64,000 bases of DNA from Hygrophila difformis (GCA_030278955.1 JAOANR010000015.1:37356487-37420486), one strand, 5' to 3'; shown: positions 1 to 12,048, counted from the stretch's first letter. Numbers and translations are program-made. The notes: generated by a model not told the origin, from the letters alone.

Positions 1-869
1 AACTCCGGCCAACCATCTCCAGAAAACCCTCACTCCAGCAAAGGTTTCAAAGAGCAAAACCATAGTCTTCTCCAATGTCTCCGGCAACTCCAAAATGCCC
101 AAAACCCCTCGACGCTGCACAACAACAAGTACAGTCACTTCCAGCCATTTACCGTCACATACTCACATTCTTCATCCAAGCGGCATCATACCTGCTGCGA
201 GTAAGAGGAAGCTGTGTGCGAGCTACAACATGATCTGAGCTACAAAGTTGGTCCGAGATAGATGCCAGGTCGCACCATGTTTGCTGCCAATGGAGAAGCT
301 GGGCACGAATTACAACATGTGTGTGCGAGGTACTCTTCGAGTCGCACACATTTAACTCATATCCCTCGTGCAACTCACACCCCTTCCAGTAGGCGACATA
401 CATCACCCATCTCATATCCCTTGTCACTCACATCCCTATGCTGCCAACTCACATCCCAGACATAGATTTTCATACTTTTGCATATCTTATTGAATCCCAG
501 CGGTTTGGATGTGAATATTTGCTGTTGAGATTACACCTTGGTGCCCAAGTCATTCACTCATATCTCCTAGCCCACTCATATCCTTCTTACTCCTCTTATT
601 CCAGTTACCCGCATCCCTCTTATTCACAACCATGCAAGTCACTCACATCCAACCTTTAACCCCACTCACATCCACCAAGTCACTCATATCAAATGCTTCC
701 TGTCCCACCCATGCCTCTATGTCGGAAGTAGCTCACACCCGGGCAGATTTTCTTTCATACCTTTGCAAACTTCTTCAAATCTTTGCATATCCAGGCTGTT
801 GTGATACGGATTGTGCTGCTAAAAATCTTGTCTTGGAGCCCAAGACTTTCCCATCTATAAATACTCATC
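1..869. other. Intergenic DNA with degenerate ACTCAYATCC repeats
   Basis: I see no convincing gene here. The short reading frames are unlike any family I know. From about 540 to 690 the plus strand repeats a degenerate decamer of the form ACTCATATCC or ACTCACATCC, often preceded by GTC or CCC, which makes this part pyrimidine-rich and low in complexity. Scattered copies of the same word occur from about 350. Confidence 0.5.
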
Positions 870-874
870 ATTCG

Positions 875-1198
875 TGTTGATATCCCACATCGGATATGAT
901 GTGTCCCTAAAACTACCTTATATGGATTGGGAGCAACTCTACCTATCACCAATTGGTTTTAGGTGTGAGCCTCCCATCCATGAATCTCTACATGGTATCA
1001 GAGCAATGGTTGCCCGGGTTGGGTATATTTGATCCTGAATTTGAATTGATTTCGAGATGGATGTCATTTCGAGGGGAGGGTGTTGATAACCCACATCGGA
1101 TATGATGTGTCCCTAAAACTACCTTATATGGATTGGGAGCAGCTCTACCTATCACCAATTGGTTTTAGGTGTGAGTCTCCCATCCATGAATCTCTACA
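875..1198 (+). mobile_element. Complete TRIM (miniature LTR retrotransposon)
   Basis: Two 118-bp direct repeats (875-992 and 1081-1198) begin TGTTGATA and end CTCTACA. They differ at only three positions that I can see. Directly after the first repeat comes TGGTATCAGAGC (993-1004), the usual plant primer-binding site for initiator tRNA-Met. Directly before the second comes the purine tract GAGGGGAGGG (1071-1080). The pentamer ATTCG flanks both sides (870-874 and 1199-1203) and is the target-site duplication. With an 88-bp internal part and no coding capacity this is a terminal-repeat retrotransposon in miniature. It must have been mobilised by another element. The near-identical repeats suggest a fairly recent insertion. 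Confidence 0.93.
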
Positions 1199-1203
1199 AT
1201 TCG

Positions 1204-2357
1204 GCAGCCTTGAAAACACAATTCATCCCGAGTGCCGAAACGCTGTTGGATAGAAGTCGGAAACGAAGGCCGTTCGTGGTCGAGTTTAGGTAGGCTTTAA
1301 TTTCCAGATTTTGCAATGTAGATACCAGGCTTGCACGCCTCTTTAATTTCTTGTAATAGATTAGATGCAGTTTCTTTTTAAATCCATAAACCCTAGGTAG
1401 CCAATTCCCCAAATTTGTTCTTTCGATTTATGTTCTTGAAATTCTTAATTAGAATAAATCCGAATCTATTCAACTTGATGAATTTTGATCCGGATTCCAT
1501 ATTGTTCTTTGTAATTCATCAATCAATTCATGGGTTCAACAAATTCTGGTATGTTTTCTTGTTCTCGAATTTTTATTCAAAATCTTGTTCTTCGGTGAAT
1601 CGGTATGGAATTTTTTTCCTTATGTTTTTTTTGGGGGGAATTTTTTTTTCCTTATGTTAATATTTCATTAATGGCCGAGGCATGGAAAGTAATCTTGGAA
1701 AATTGATCTTCATGGATTGAATAGTGCGTCTGCATGTTTTCTTAATTCTTGTCTGCACGATTAGATCTAGCTAGATTCTATAGGTTAGATTAGATTTAAT
1801 TAGGGTTTAAATTTCAAGGTTAGGGTTCTTAAATATGTTTTGGGTAAAATTAGGATTTTTGAAATTTGTTTCATATTTCAATTTTGTCATGTATATTGAG
1901 TCCGTCTGCATTACTGTTAGGATTAGATTTTATAAGCTTTGAGTCCTGTTAGCATAAGTCCATCTTGATCATGTGTTCTAAATCTTTAATTCATGAATTC
2001 TGGTGTGATTTTGTTTGTTATTTTCAATTCTTTTGTCTGTTTGCATATTTGGTCCCTTGATTGTGTGTTTGCGCATGTATAAAATTTTTTAAATCCAACC
2101 CATATTCTTATTTTAAGTTTGGAACCCAAATTTTTGCATGTATAAAAATTTATTCGAAGTCACAAATTGAGGTTCGAATGGCAAGAGGATCCGGCAAACA
2201 TGTAGGATCCGAAGTGTGCTAATCGTATCAACATGAAGGATTTGGAAAAATTCCTAAATATCGACCGTGGATCCAAATAGAGGAAATTTGAGTAATTTAG
2301 GCCACTCAAATCCCATTTCCTTCACTTTGGACTTCCTGTCAAACACTATTTTAAGTA
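1204..2357. other. AT-rich non-coding DNA, no gene recognised
   Basis: No coding region is supported. The first part (about 1,200-1,480) resembles a plant 5' leader, with T-rich stretches and a few short frames. The rest is AT-rich. I cannot assign it to a gene or an element. Confidence 0.4.
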
Positions 2358-3046
2358 CTAGTATTTCACCCGCCCAATGGGCGGAAATTATGGACATTAT
2401 GAATAAAATTATCCAATTTAACAAATAAAATTGTTCAATTTTATTATATAGATTACATTCCCCAACCCCTTAAACTCTTTTAAGCATTACATGAGTACAT
2501 TTATACATTGCATAGAAATTGACCAACATATGGCATTACCAATATTTATATATTACAATTTAATATCTTAAAAAATACTTATACTACAAACAATAGTTGA
2601 AAGGACGAAAAAAATGAAAAAGCAAAGATAAAAATATTTCTACTCACGACTTGTCATACATTGACAAAGAAAGTATGTGAAATCGTATTGTACTCGATAA
2701 TTGATTGTTGATATTGATTCAGCCTAAAGCATTGAGATATTAGAAATTTCCTAAAGATGAAGATATTTTCAAATTAAATTAGAAAAATATAAGAAATATT
2801 CTTGAAAATAAATCTATTGAAAATTAAAATGAATATAGTTTCATCAACCGTATTGCAATTTATCTAATTTAGTTAATTTATCTATTAAAAATATTTGCTA
2901 TTCATTAATGAATATAATATCATCTATAAAGTGCTTATTAATAATTTATAATATATTCTTTAACTATAATTTCAATTAATAGAGTATTGGTTAACAATAA
3001 TAACAAATATTAAAATTATATTTAAAGAATAAATATAATATCAACA

Positions 3047-3435
3047 CATAAATTTTTTATTACATCCTTTATTTGGTAGTATTCTTTATCTAAAATATTA
3101 AAGTATCTAATGTGAATTTCTTTCGAATTTGGTTCTCCTATATAAATTTTGAAAGTGCATTAGGTTTTTTTTCCCTTCATTTTTATAGTGAAAAGGGATT
3201 GATTTGTGCTACTATTTATTATTCAACTATCAACTCATGGAATTTTTTTACATCTTTTATTTGCTAGTATTCTTTATCTATAATAATTAATGAAATTAAA
3301 TTATCTAACATGAATTTCGCTCAAATTTGATTCTCTTATATTTTGAAAGCGCTTTATTTTTTAATATACAATTCCTTCATTTTTATAGTTAAAAGGAATT
3401 GACTTTTACTACTATTTATTATTCAACTTTTACTA
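3047..3435. repeat. Diverged tandem duplication, period about 188 bp
   Basis: Two AT-rich units follow one another. Both contain the ordered words TACATCYTTTATTTG, TAGTATTCTTTATCTA, TCTAAYRTGAATTTC and CTACTATTTATTATTCAAC. The offset between the first words (3061 and 3249) is 188 bp. The copies have diverged by substitutions and small indels. Confidence 0.7.
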
Positions 3436-3915
3436 ATACTTATACAACCAGAAAAAACATAGTCAAGTGGGATATTGTTAGATTCGTCCCATCATTTAGT
3501 TTCAAGTATTCTATTCACCCATCTTTGATCCGAATGCGGATATGGTGCGAGATGTCAATACCATTCTCCACCTACCACTCGCACACTCACCATGCATTTC
3601 TTTCGCCTTTCATCATTTCATTCCATCCTCATCTCATCTCCTCTTCCAGATCATTAATAATTACTCCTATTATCTTATTTCTCTTCTTCTAAAGGTCTCG
3701 GTTATACACACACAACTTTTCCATAAAAACACAATGTTAGGGGCACATCACCTATGAAATAACAAAAAGAGAGAAAGTTAGGGGCACTCCATATATTTTT
3801 ACCCATTCTACCCTTTTACACTATCCAAGGTAAAAAATATTAAAGCAGTCCAAGGTTAGTCCAAACACACGCGAGAGTCATCCAAGAGAAAACATCCTGT
3901 GCTACACACAAACCA

Positions 3916-4271
3916 TGGGAAAAAAGCCAATATGATCCCACAACTTTCGTGTGTTTCTCAAATGGTCCAATAATAATGCACTTCACTTAATTCATCCAAT
4001 ATGTTTGCTAATTCTTGCCCAAATGATCCCATCCGAGGTTAATGATCTCCAGGCTGACGTGTTGCAAAGATTAAGGGGTTAATTATGGAACCATTTGAAA
4101 AACGGACGAAAGTTGTGGGATGATTTACACGTTAATCCTCGCAATTAACCTCCGATGGGATCATTTGGGTGAGGATTAGCAAACATATTGGATGGATTAA
4201 GTGAAGTACACAATTATGGGACTATTTGAGAAACACACAAAAGTTGTGGGATCATATTGGCTTTTTCCCCC
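3916..4271. mobile_element. Foldback MITE with long inverted repeats
   Basis: The left arm (from GGGAAAAAAGCCAATATGAT) is repeated in inverted orientation at the right end (ATCATATTGGCTTTTTCCCC). Similarity continues for roughly 140 bp inward, through the words CCAATATGTTTGCTAAT and CCAAATGATCCCATC. The heptamer CAAACCA lies on both sides (3909-3915 and 4272-4278). Including neighbouring bases, the duplication could be 7-9 bp, fitting hAT or Mutator superfamilies. There is no coding capacity. Confidence 0.82.
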
Positions 4272-7073
4272 CAAACCACCACCACAGATCGGAGACTTCA
4301 AAGATGTCCGGTGTCATCGGATTAATTATAGACCGGATCTACTTTGGATTGTTGCTCTATAATTAATTATAGATTGGATTGTTGGCCCTAGAAACAACCC
4401 CCTTTTTTGTGAGTATACAACAATCGGCCAAGGGTGGGTGATTGTTTATAGTCTGAACGGCCATGCATGGCGGTTAAGCATAAATCACAGTCGGCCATGG
4501 GTGGCCGGCATTGGGATAGACTTTTTAAAAAAAAAAAAAAAATTCTACAGGTGCAGGTATTCTCTCTCTGTCACTAATTTCTTATGCAGCAGCATAAATA
4601 TAATTAATAAATAGTTCGCCACTACTATTGTTATTAATGCTAATATTGTAAAAAAAAAAATAATATTGTAAAAAAATGGGTTGATGTGCTTTAATTACTT
4701 TGCAGAAGGTGGCAGCAACAGAAAGTTGATGAAGACACATCATGGGATGGAGAATTGGGAGATTGTAATTGAAGACATATCAACAGGAAGTAGCCTTTTG
4801 ACGAAGCGTATTGTGACAAATGAATTATACACGAGTATAGATAATAATTAATTTTTGCCATTTCTGATCAACATATCTATATAAACTTGCTGAATGCAGG
4901 CCGCATGGGCATGGCCGTTTAGTGTGAAGCACGGCCAGCCCTTCTTAGTGGGAAACGACCATTGATGGCCACTTCAATTAAAAAAAAAAAAAATCCTTCA
5001 GCTAATGGCCACCCATGGCCGATCTTTACTTGTGACGACGGCCATGGGTGGTCGACCAAAACATTGTCCATCGGCCATTATCAACCGCCTTCTGCAGATG
5101 ATGATTTTCATACACAAACCTAAAATTTCAATCGGTGGAGGAAGAACACGTGTAAAAACTTACATTTTTAACAACAATCCCATTGTATTAATCTTCATCC
5201 ATCATATAATCCACTCTGCGTCCAAATGGAGTATCTATTATTAATCAAGAAAGGATGAAAAGCGAGACGAAAACTGGAAGCTTTCTTATGGAGGCAGGGT
5301 TTTGAGTGATCCAATCCTCACAAATGTGCCCCAATCTCTCATCCTCCAGGATTTTAGTTGAGTGCCCCTATCAATTCCTTTTTAATGCCGCAATTCATAC
5401 CTTATAACTTTTAATTAAATGTGGATATTTATGATATTTTATTTGTACTATGAGTGCCCCTAAAATGTTTTGTGTATATAACAACCGCCTCTTCTAAATT
5501 CTTCATCCGTCCTCCTGTCTCGACCCGACTTACTTATTTTGGGTCACTTGAGTCATTTTAAATCTATAAATATAAATGTATGTTATAGTGTCTAATTATC
5601 TATAAATATTTTGGGATCCTTCCCGTAGACATATTGAATTAATTGTTATATGGACTGGTGATTTAAATTTCCTCATGACTGTTTCCAAATTTTGGATCTA
5701 AGTAAGGAGTAATTTTTCCGGTTATGAATAATTCAAATTCGATCAAGGGTTAATTCAAAAAGAACCAAACAAAGTCATTGATTAGGTTTATTATAGGCCT
5801 AAAAATATTTGTTTCATAAATTGTGGTTTAGTAACTGTCGTTAAAAGGGAATAACTTTCAAAATTTAGTAAATTCTTTTGAAATACTATTTGTTGAAATT
5901 ATAGTGTTAGTTAGTTGTATCATGAATTTTTAGGGCAATTGGGCTTGTCCCGTGTACATTAATTAATATTAGGCATCAATGAATAGGCACTCATGATTTT
6001 CTGAAATAAAGGGGAGTAATTTTAACGCAAATTTCTTTTGCCAAACAGTTTATTAGAAATCCAAGTGGACACATGGCCGGAAGGAATTTACTAGTAATTC
6101 CTTACCACATGACCATGTCCCCACAATTCTTACGAATTTTCAATTGCGTTTTATCGAAAGGTAAAAAGTATGTTTCAACTCATTAGTATTGGGTTTGGCA
6201 AAACATTCAAGTGATAGAATTTTAAATTGTTTTCTTTAATCGCTTTCTTTAATACTTTCACAGAGGTCACTTGGATGAGTTGTTAAATTTCATATCGCGA
6301 ACTTGGAAATATTTAGCAATTGGGTTGGAGATTTAATGATAGTTTGGACGTGACCAAGAAAAACAAGTGTATTTAGTCCTGTTCTGAAGGGATGGATTAA
6401 ATATTGCTTTCCACCTTAAGTAAATGATGTGCCCTGGTGGGTAATTATAAGCTTAAGTTATTTTAGAGATTCGAGGTGTTTTAAATGAAGACAAAATTAA
6501 TTGTAAGTACCTGTCAGTCAAAAGGGAAAATAATTAGGGATGTGTGAGTGATTATCTAATCGAGAAATTATTTCAAGTCTAAGATTCGAATCATTAAATT
6601 GGAAGTTTGATTTATGCAAGTCTACACCTTGTCCATTTTTATTATTCTCAGTCCTTCTGTCTGCATTACATTCTGTCTACATATTTTACATTGCTTTCTA
6701 GATTAGTAATTAAATCTGTCAACCTTAGAATGATAAGAAATCAAATCAATCAAATGTGAGTAACCGATTAGAAAATTTAGCAAAACGACGTTGGCCCTGC
6801 TTCTATCGCACATCCTCCAGTGAACGATCCGGTCTTACCTATAAATTACTGCAACTTTGACAACCGTGTGCTTTCGGTGCACAGTCTTCCACTATCTATG
6901 AAATTATTAATCGCCCACATTTTAGCTGAATTCTTTCAAAGATTAGCGAAAAATCATTTTTTTTAAATCATTCCTAAAAGGTGGTGGAATAACTGTCAAA
7001 GTTTCACAAACAATCCAAACACTCCTTAATTTAGATTGAAGCTGATATGTCATGGGGATAAATACGGTTAATG
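4272..7073. other. Non-coding DNA with GGCCATGGGTGG words
   Basis: No gene is supported. Between about 4,410 and 5,070 the near-palindromic word GGCCATGGGTGG and its variants (GGCCATGCATGG, GGCCACCCATGG, GGCCATTGATGG) recur about nine times in both orientations, separated by AT-rich sequence. From 5,300 to 6,700 the DNA is plain AT-rich intergenic sequence. Confidence 0.5.
6721..7015 (-). repeat. Dispersed repeat, inverted copy of the 42.2-42.55 kb unit
   Basis: Read on the minus strand, this stretch runs through GAAACTTTGACAGTT, ACTGTGCACCGAAAGC, AAGACCGGATCGTTCACTGG, AGGATGTGCGATAGAAGC and AACGTCGTTT. The same series occurs in the same order on the plus strand at about 42,248-42,545. The best-conserved core is about 100 bp (6,778-6,885). 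The family is not recognised. It is probably part of a larger retroelement untranslated region. Confidence 0.72.
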
Positions 7074-7078
7074 GGTTT

Positions 7079-8045
7079 TGTTAGGTCCGTTTCGAGGGAT
7101 AACCTGTGAACTTGTCCTGTAAACTAGTTCAAACACCTTTCGTGGATACGTTATTCAGTTTAAGATAATATGCAGCGGAAGATTAAAAACTGAAAAACGT
7201 AAAGGGAACAAATACAGGAATTTGTTGACCCAGTTCGGCCGTAGCCTACGTCTGGGGGATACCAATCCAGGAGTCTCCACTATATGTTCGAACAGGATCC
7301 GCGATCCAAACAGTAGTGAATTGAAATCTGCCGAACTCCGATCTCCAAGCGGTTGAATTTTCAGACCAAAACTCCCCTAGTTTTGGTGAAGATCTCCCCG
7401 ACCTTGCTTCAATTCCTTGAAGGCTTCCCCTTCAAGTTTCCCTTGGACGAAACCTGTCCGCAGACCCTCCTCTTCAAGATATGTCTTTTTAAGCGCGGGG
7501 TTGACGATGCCTTGAATAGTCCCTTTGATTGAGTTCGTCTCCTCCGATCAATGGGCACATGAACACCTTGTCGATCCAAGTTTACTCAAGGCGCGGTTGC
7601 ATAAAGATGATTACATCACCATATACAACGTGGATCAATGAATTCTTCACGGATTGATGAATGCAAGAACACGGGTGAAGAATTTCTCTTGATACTCCGA
7701 ATAATGAGAGGGAGATTTATAATTGTGTCGATTCCCCTCCATGTGAATGGCCAGCCACTTATATTGATCTTTCTTTGAAGTGCAAGAATCGGCTAAAAAA
7801 GGTAAGTAGATTCCTTCCATGCATGCAAATATTCTTTGGTGAGAAGTTTCCATGAATAGAGATTTTCCTCCCATTAAATCTTGATAGAAATCTCTGTAAA
7901 TTTGCAGACAGCTGCTGGGACGATTCTGGAAGATCTGCAGATATACTTTCCATAAATAGGTTCTTCTGGATAAGATTTGGCCGGAGTCCATCGATGGTGT
8001 TCGAACATCTTTTGTGAACACATTCTGCCAAAACAGGTCCTAACA
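7079..8045 (-). repeat. 3' LTR of the Gag-only element
   Basis: This 967-bp repeat pairs with 11080-12048. It carries the block GTTGACCCAGTTCGGCCGTA followed by a ...GTCTGGGGGATACCAATCC motif that also occurs, inverted, in the solo LTR at 34.4-35.4 kb, so the two LTR families are related. TG...CA ends are intact. Confidence 0.92.
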
Positions 8046-8294
8046 ATCTCCCCCTTTTTGGCAGGATGTGGTCCAGTTACAACTTAATCAAACCGATGTC
8101 GAGCTTCTAAACATCAAGCATGAAGAACATCATCTAACCTCAACCACCAATTACACTAAGTCCTAATAAAACAAACTTATACTAATGCTCCGTACAAAAT
8201 ATGTTCTATCACAATCTAGGAGCATGTACAACGCAAACAGCACTTGGCAACAAAAATAAATAATGATAAGCATCATCATACAAAATATTTTATT

Positions 8295-8472
8295 ACTGGC
8301 CAGTGCATAACAGTAGTTCATAAAAACTGTTCCAACAGAAACAAAGAACAGAAAAACCAAAATCATAAAACGATATTACCAATACTGGCCAGTGCATAAC
8401 AGTAGTTCATAAAAACTATTCCAACAGAAACAAAGAATAGAAAAACCAAAATCATAAAACGATATTACCAAT
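8295..8472. repeat. Tandem duplication of 89 bp
   Basis: Two nearly identical 89-bp units (8295-8383 and 8384-8472) each start ACTGGCCAGTGCATAACAGT and end near ATATTACCAAT. They differ at about three positions. They lie between the 3' end of gag and the 3' LTR of the Gag-only element, so the duplication is in its untranslated region. Confidence 0.9.
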
Positions 8473-8886
8473 AACTGAGCAGCAGCAGCAACGATCTCCC
8501 CCTCAATCATTCATCGGTATGATTAACTTTCTCCCCCTCTGGGTCACATATTGGCCAAAATAGGCCCTTTTAAAGATTACTTAATCTCCAACACGGGGTA
8601 TTTCAACATGGGATATCTCCCCCTAAATAATAGCATTAAATCTTGATCATCTCTTTAACCATCTTCTCCTTTTGACACATAATAATATCCAAGTGCCTAT
8701 TTTTCTTGGAGTCATCATCCTTGCACGCCATAAGATCATCATAATAATGAATAAACAATAAGAACAATTTAGATTGTATAAATATAAATACTTATTCCAT
8801 GAAGACTGCCAACGGTGCAAGGTTCAAGGTCCCTTATAAATGTTCCACATCTGTCCCGGTCAGGAACCTTGATCAGTAAAAGCGTT

Positions 8887-11033
8887 CTAGTCCAGAGTCC
8901 CGACATGTTTCATGAACATAGTGCCATATTTGACCAATCCTTTAATAAAATGATGTCTTTGAATTCCTCTTTCAGATTCAGCCTCAACATTTGATTGTTC
9001 CACGGGTGGGGTTCGATCAGGAGTTTGAACCGTTTCCCTGGACTCCCGAGTTTCAGTCTCTTTTGCTTTCACCCGTTCACCTATGATTGTTTGGTGATTC
9101 TCCTCATTCTTTTCTTGATTATCACTAGCTTCAACTGGAATGGCCTTAAGAATTTCCCTATTCGGTGTAACTTTCTGAATAACGTTTGAAGATTTAGCCA
9201 CCCATACTCTTCTGATAGTTATTCTCTTTTTCATTTCTTCATTAGGCCATGACACGGGTCGACCATCAAGTAGATCTTTGATGATTCTTTGACAATGGTT
9301 GCTCTTGTGTCCCTCCAATTTCGAATATTCACATGTAAGAGGTACTGGGGGTGGTCCTCTTCTTTTTCTTCTTAGACTCTTTGCAGATTGAATAATGTTT
9401 CGAGTCTCTTTTCCTATATAAGTCTCCTTGAGCACTCCTCCAGAAACAAATTTGGTCATGCCTTTATCACTAGATGAAGATCCTGTTGAGGATTGGTATC
9501 CAAGGCCTTGTCTATTTCCACTAGGCCTTCCTGCAGCAATTGCATCATCCAACTTGGCTTTGCCTCTGTTCAATCTCGCCAAAGTACCTTCTGCTTTAGC
9601 AAGTTTTTCTTTGAGCTCCATCATTTCGACCGCTAATTGATCATGTTTAGCTGAAATTTGGTCTTTATCAACTTGTAACTGCAGAGTTCCACCTTCCAGT
9701 TCAGACACCTTCTTGGACAGGTTCTCAGATTTTTCAACCAATTGATCTTTTTCATCCGAGAGACTGTTTATTTGCTTCTTCAAGTTCTGATTGACCACTT
9801 TATGTTCCTCGACCTCAGTTAGTGAGATTTCTAGTCTCTTAGAGGTTTCATTATATAGTTTAGATAACCTTGCAATACTCTTTTCATGTTCTCTGTAAGA
9901 CGAAGAACAAATAGGATTAGTGAAACAAGTATTGACTGAGTTGGGATTGTTACCTGGTTCGAACTCTGTGTCTGAACCCGAGTCTGAATCCCAGGTGTCT
10001 GCACCTATAAGAGCATATTCCTCTTCACTAGAGTTGAATTTATTGTCTGAATCCCTGAAGGTGACATGACAAGTTTTCTCATACTTTAGATTTGCACATT
10101 CATCCCTGATATGGCCAAATCCACCACATTCGAAGCATTGGGGTTCTTTGTATTCATCATTTTTCTTTTGATCAAAACTGTCTTCATCCATTGGTCTGGA
10201 TTTCTTAGATGGACAACTTTTCTTCCTCGAAACGTCTTGCTTGGACATCTTGTTTCTCAATAGACAGGTCAAACGCTCTGTGAGCCTAAATATTTCATTA
10301 TCATCACCTTCCTCTTCACAGTGATCTTCTTTGATATCATCAGGTGTTTGGACAGGTTGTTTGGACACCGCGTTGAAGCAATGCTTTTGACCTTAAATTT
10401 ACAATGATCTATCTCCCAAGATTGTAGGATTCCCATCAACTCGTCAACCTGCAAGGTGTCATAATCTTTGTACAACTCCAAGGCTGCAACTTTTGCATTG
10501 AACCTTTCAGGAAGCATACCAATGATTTTACCTACAATTTCCTGTTGAGAATACACTTTTCCAAGCTGAAGGGCTTGGTTTGTTAGATCACGAATTTTAC
10601 AAATATATTGACCAACAGTTTCATTCTCATCCATGCATAATTTATGAAATTGAGATTCAATAGTGATGAGACGAGACTTCTTTACCGGTGCCATACCCTC
10701 GTAGGTATTGGCTAAAGTAGTCCAGACGTCATATGCAATCTTGCATCCAGCAATAAGTCGATATTGATCCTTCGTGAGAGCATTGTGAATAGCATTCAGG
10801 GCTTTTGAATTTTTTGATGCAGCAAGCCTCTCAGTTGCTGTCCATTTGCTTCTTGGCTTTAGGGTTTTCACACCATCTTTTTCAACAACTGGAGGGTGAT
10901 ATTGATTCTCAACTGCATCCCAAGCTCCTTTATCTAGTGCAATAAGGAATGCCTCCATCTGGTCTTTCGAATAGGCATAGTTTGATCCATCGAGCAAAGG
11001 GGGTCTGGTTACTGAACCACCTTGGTTATCCAT
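8887..11033 (-). pseudogene. Copia-type Gag (UBN2 + zinc knuckle + coiled coil), frameshifted
   Basis: The Gag polyprotein would form the particle that packages element RNA. Translation probably starts at MDNQGGSVTRPPLLDGSNY (about 11,033). The first part is a DUF4219/UBN2-type Gag domain, with LIALDKGAWDAV, MCL-like helices and the block VGKIIGMLPERFNAKVAAL. Near 10,375 the frame shifts. The second part, readable from 10,368 down to 8,887, holds a CCHC knuckle (CFECGGFGHIRDEC) and then a long heptad coiled coil (roughly residues 165-270 of that segment). A basic second cysteine/histidine cluster (CEYSKLEGHKSNHC) follows. No DSGA protease follows. The frameshift means this copy should not make full-length Gag unless the ribosome slips there, for which I see no clear slippery site. 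Confidence 0.85.
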
Positions 11034-11065
11034 CTTTTTGGCTGGATCTCGCTGTAGAGCGTGTG

Positions 11066-11079
11066 GCTCTGATACCAAT
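11066..11079 (-). other. Primer-binding site (initiator tRNA-Met)
   Basis: The minus strand reads TTGGTATCAGAGCC immediately inside the 5' LTR. It is complementary to the 3' end of plant initiator tRNA-Met and would prime minus-strand DNA synthesis. Confidence 0.9.
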
Positions 11080-12048
11080 TGTTAGGTCCGTTTCGAGGGA
11101 TAACCTGTGAACTTGTCCTGTAAACTAGTTCAAACACCTTTCGTGGATACGTTATTCAGTTTAAGATAATATGCAGCGGAAGATTAAAAACTAAAAAACG
11201 TAAAGGGAACAAACACAGGAATTTGTTCACCCAGTTCGGCCGTAGCCTACGTCTGGGGGATACCAATTCAGGAGTCTCCACTATATGTTCGAACAGGATC
11301 CGCGATCCAAACAATAGTGAATTGAAATCTGCCGAACTCCGATCTCCAAGCAGTTGAATTGTCAGACCAAAACTCTCCCTAGTTTTGGTGAAGATCTCCC
11401 CGACCTTGCTTCAATTCCTTGAAGGCTTCCCCTTCAAGTTTCCCTTGGACGAAACCTGTCTGCAGACCCCCCTCTTCAAGATATGTCTTTTCAAGCGCGG
11501 GTTTGACGATGCCTTGAATAATCCCTTTGATTGAGTTCGTCTCCTCCAATCAATGGGCACATGAACACCTTGTCGATCCAAGTTTACCCAAGGCACGGTT
11601 GCATAAAGATGATTACATCACCATATACAACGTGGATCAATGAATTCTTCACGGATTGATGAATGCAAGAACACGGGTGAAGAATCTCTCTTGATACTCC
11701 GAATAATGAGAGGGAGATTTATAATTGTGTCGATTCCCCCTCCATGTGAATGGCCAACCACTTATGTATATCTTTCTTTGAAGTGCAAGAATCGGCTAAA
11801 AAAGGTAAGTAGATTCCTTCCATGCATGCAAATATTCTTTGGTGAGAAGTTTCCATGAATATAGATTTTCCTCCCATAAAATCTTGATAGAAATCTCTGT
11901 AAATTTGCAGACAACTGCTGGGACGATTCTGGAAGATCTGCAGATATACTTTCCATAAATAGGTTCTTCTGGATAAGATTTGGCCGGAGTCCATCGATGG
12001 TGTTCGAACATCTTTTGTGAACACATTCTGCCAACACAGGTCCTAACA
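11080..12048 (-). repeat. 5' LTR of the Gag-only element
   Basis: This 969-bp repeat pairs with 7079-8045 and differs by scattered substitutions and a 1-2 bp length change. Its outer side abuts the duplicated target GGTTT. It should carry the element's promoter on the minus strand, but I could not pick out a TATA box with confidence. Confidence 0.92.

Larger units (their letters stand above)
2358..4841 (-). mobile_element. Candidate non-autonomous Helitron
   Basis: On the minus strand the sequence ends with a hairpin (CCGCCC-ATT-GGGCGG, 2370-2384), then eight bases, then CTAG (2358-2361) followed by T. That is the Helitron 3' arrangement of hairpin, short spacer and CTRR next to a T. A possible 5' terminus on the same strand is TCTATACTCGTG beginning at 4841 and preceded by A, close to the plant Helitron start TCTATACT. 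No Rep-helicase frame is present, so any element is non-autonomous. The 3' end is convincing. The 5' end is only a short-match guess, so the true left limit on the minus strand may differ. Confidence 0.42.
7079..12048 (-). mobile_element. Gag-only Copia-like LTR retrotransposon (TR-GAG type)
   Basis: Two long direct repeats (7079-8045 and 11080-12048) start TGTTAGGTCC and end GGTCCTAACA. They are flanked by the 5-bp duplication GGTTT (7074-7078 and 12049-12053). On the minus strand a primer-binding site TTGGTATCAGAGCC follows the 5' LTR, and a purine tract AAAAAGGGGGAGAT precedes the 3' LTR. The 3-kb interior has only a Gag region on the minus strand. Protease, integrase and reverse transcriptase are absent. 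This matches the non-autonomous TR-GAG class described in plants. The LTRs look highly similar, so the insertion is relatively young. Confidence 0.93.

Noticed and set aside
1199..1700. 5' leader and first exon of a host gene
   Set aside because: T-rich leader-like sequence is present but no frame continues into recognisable coding sequence.
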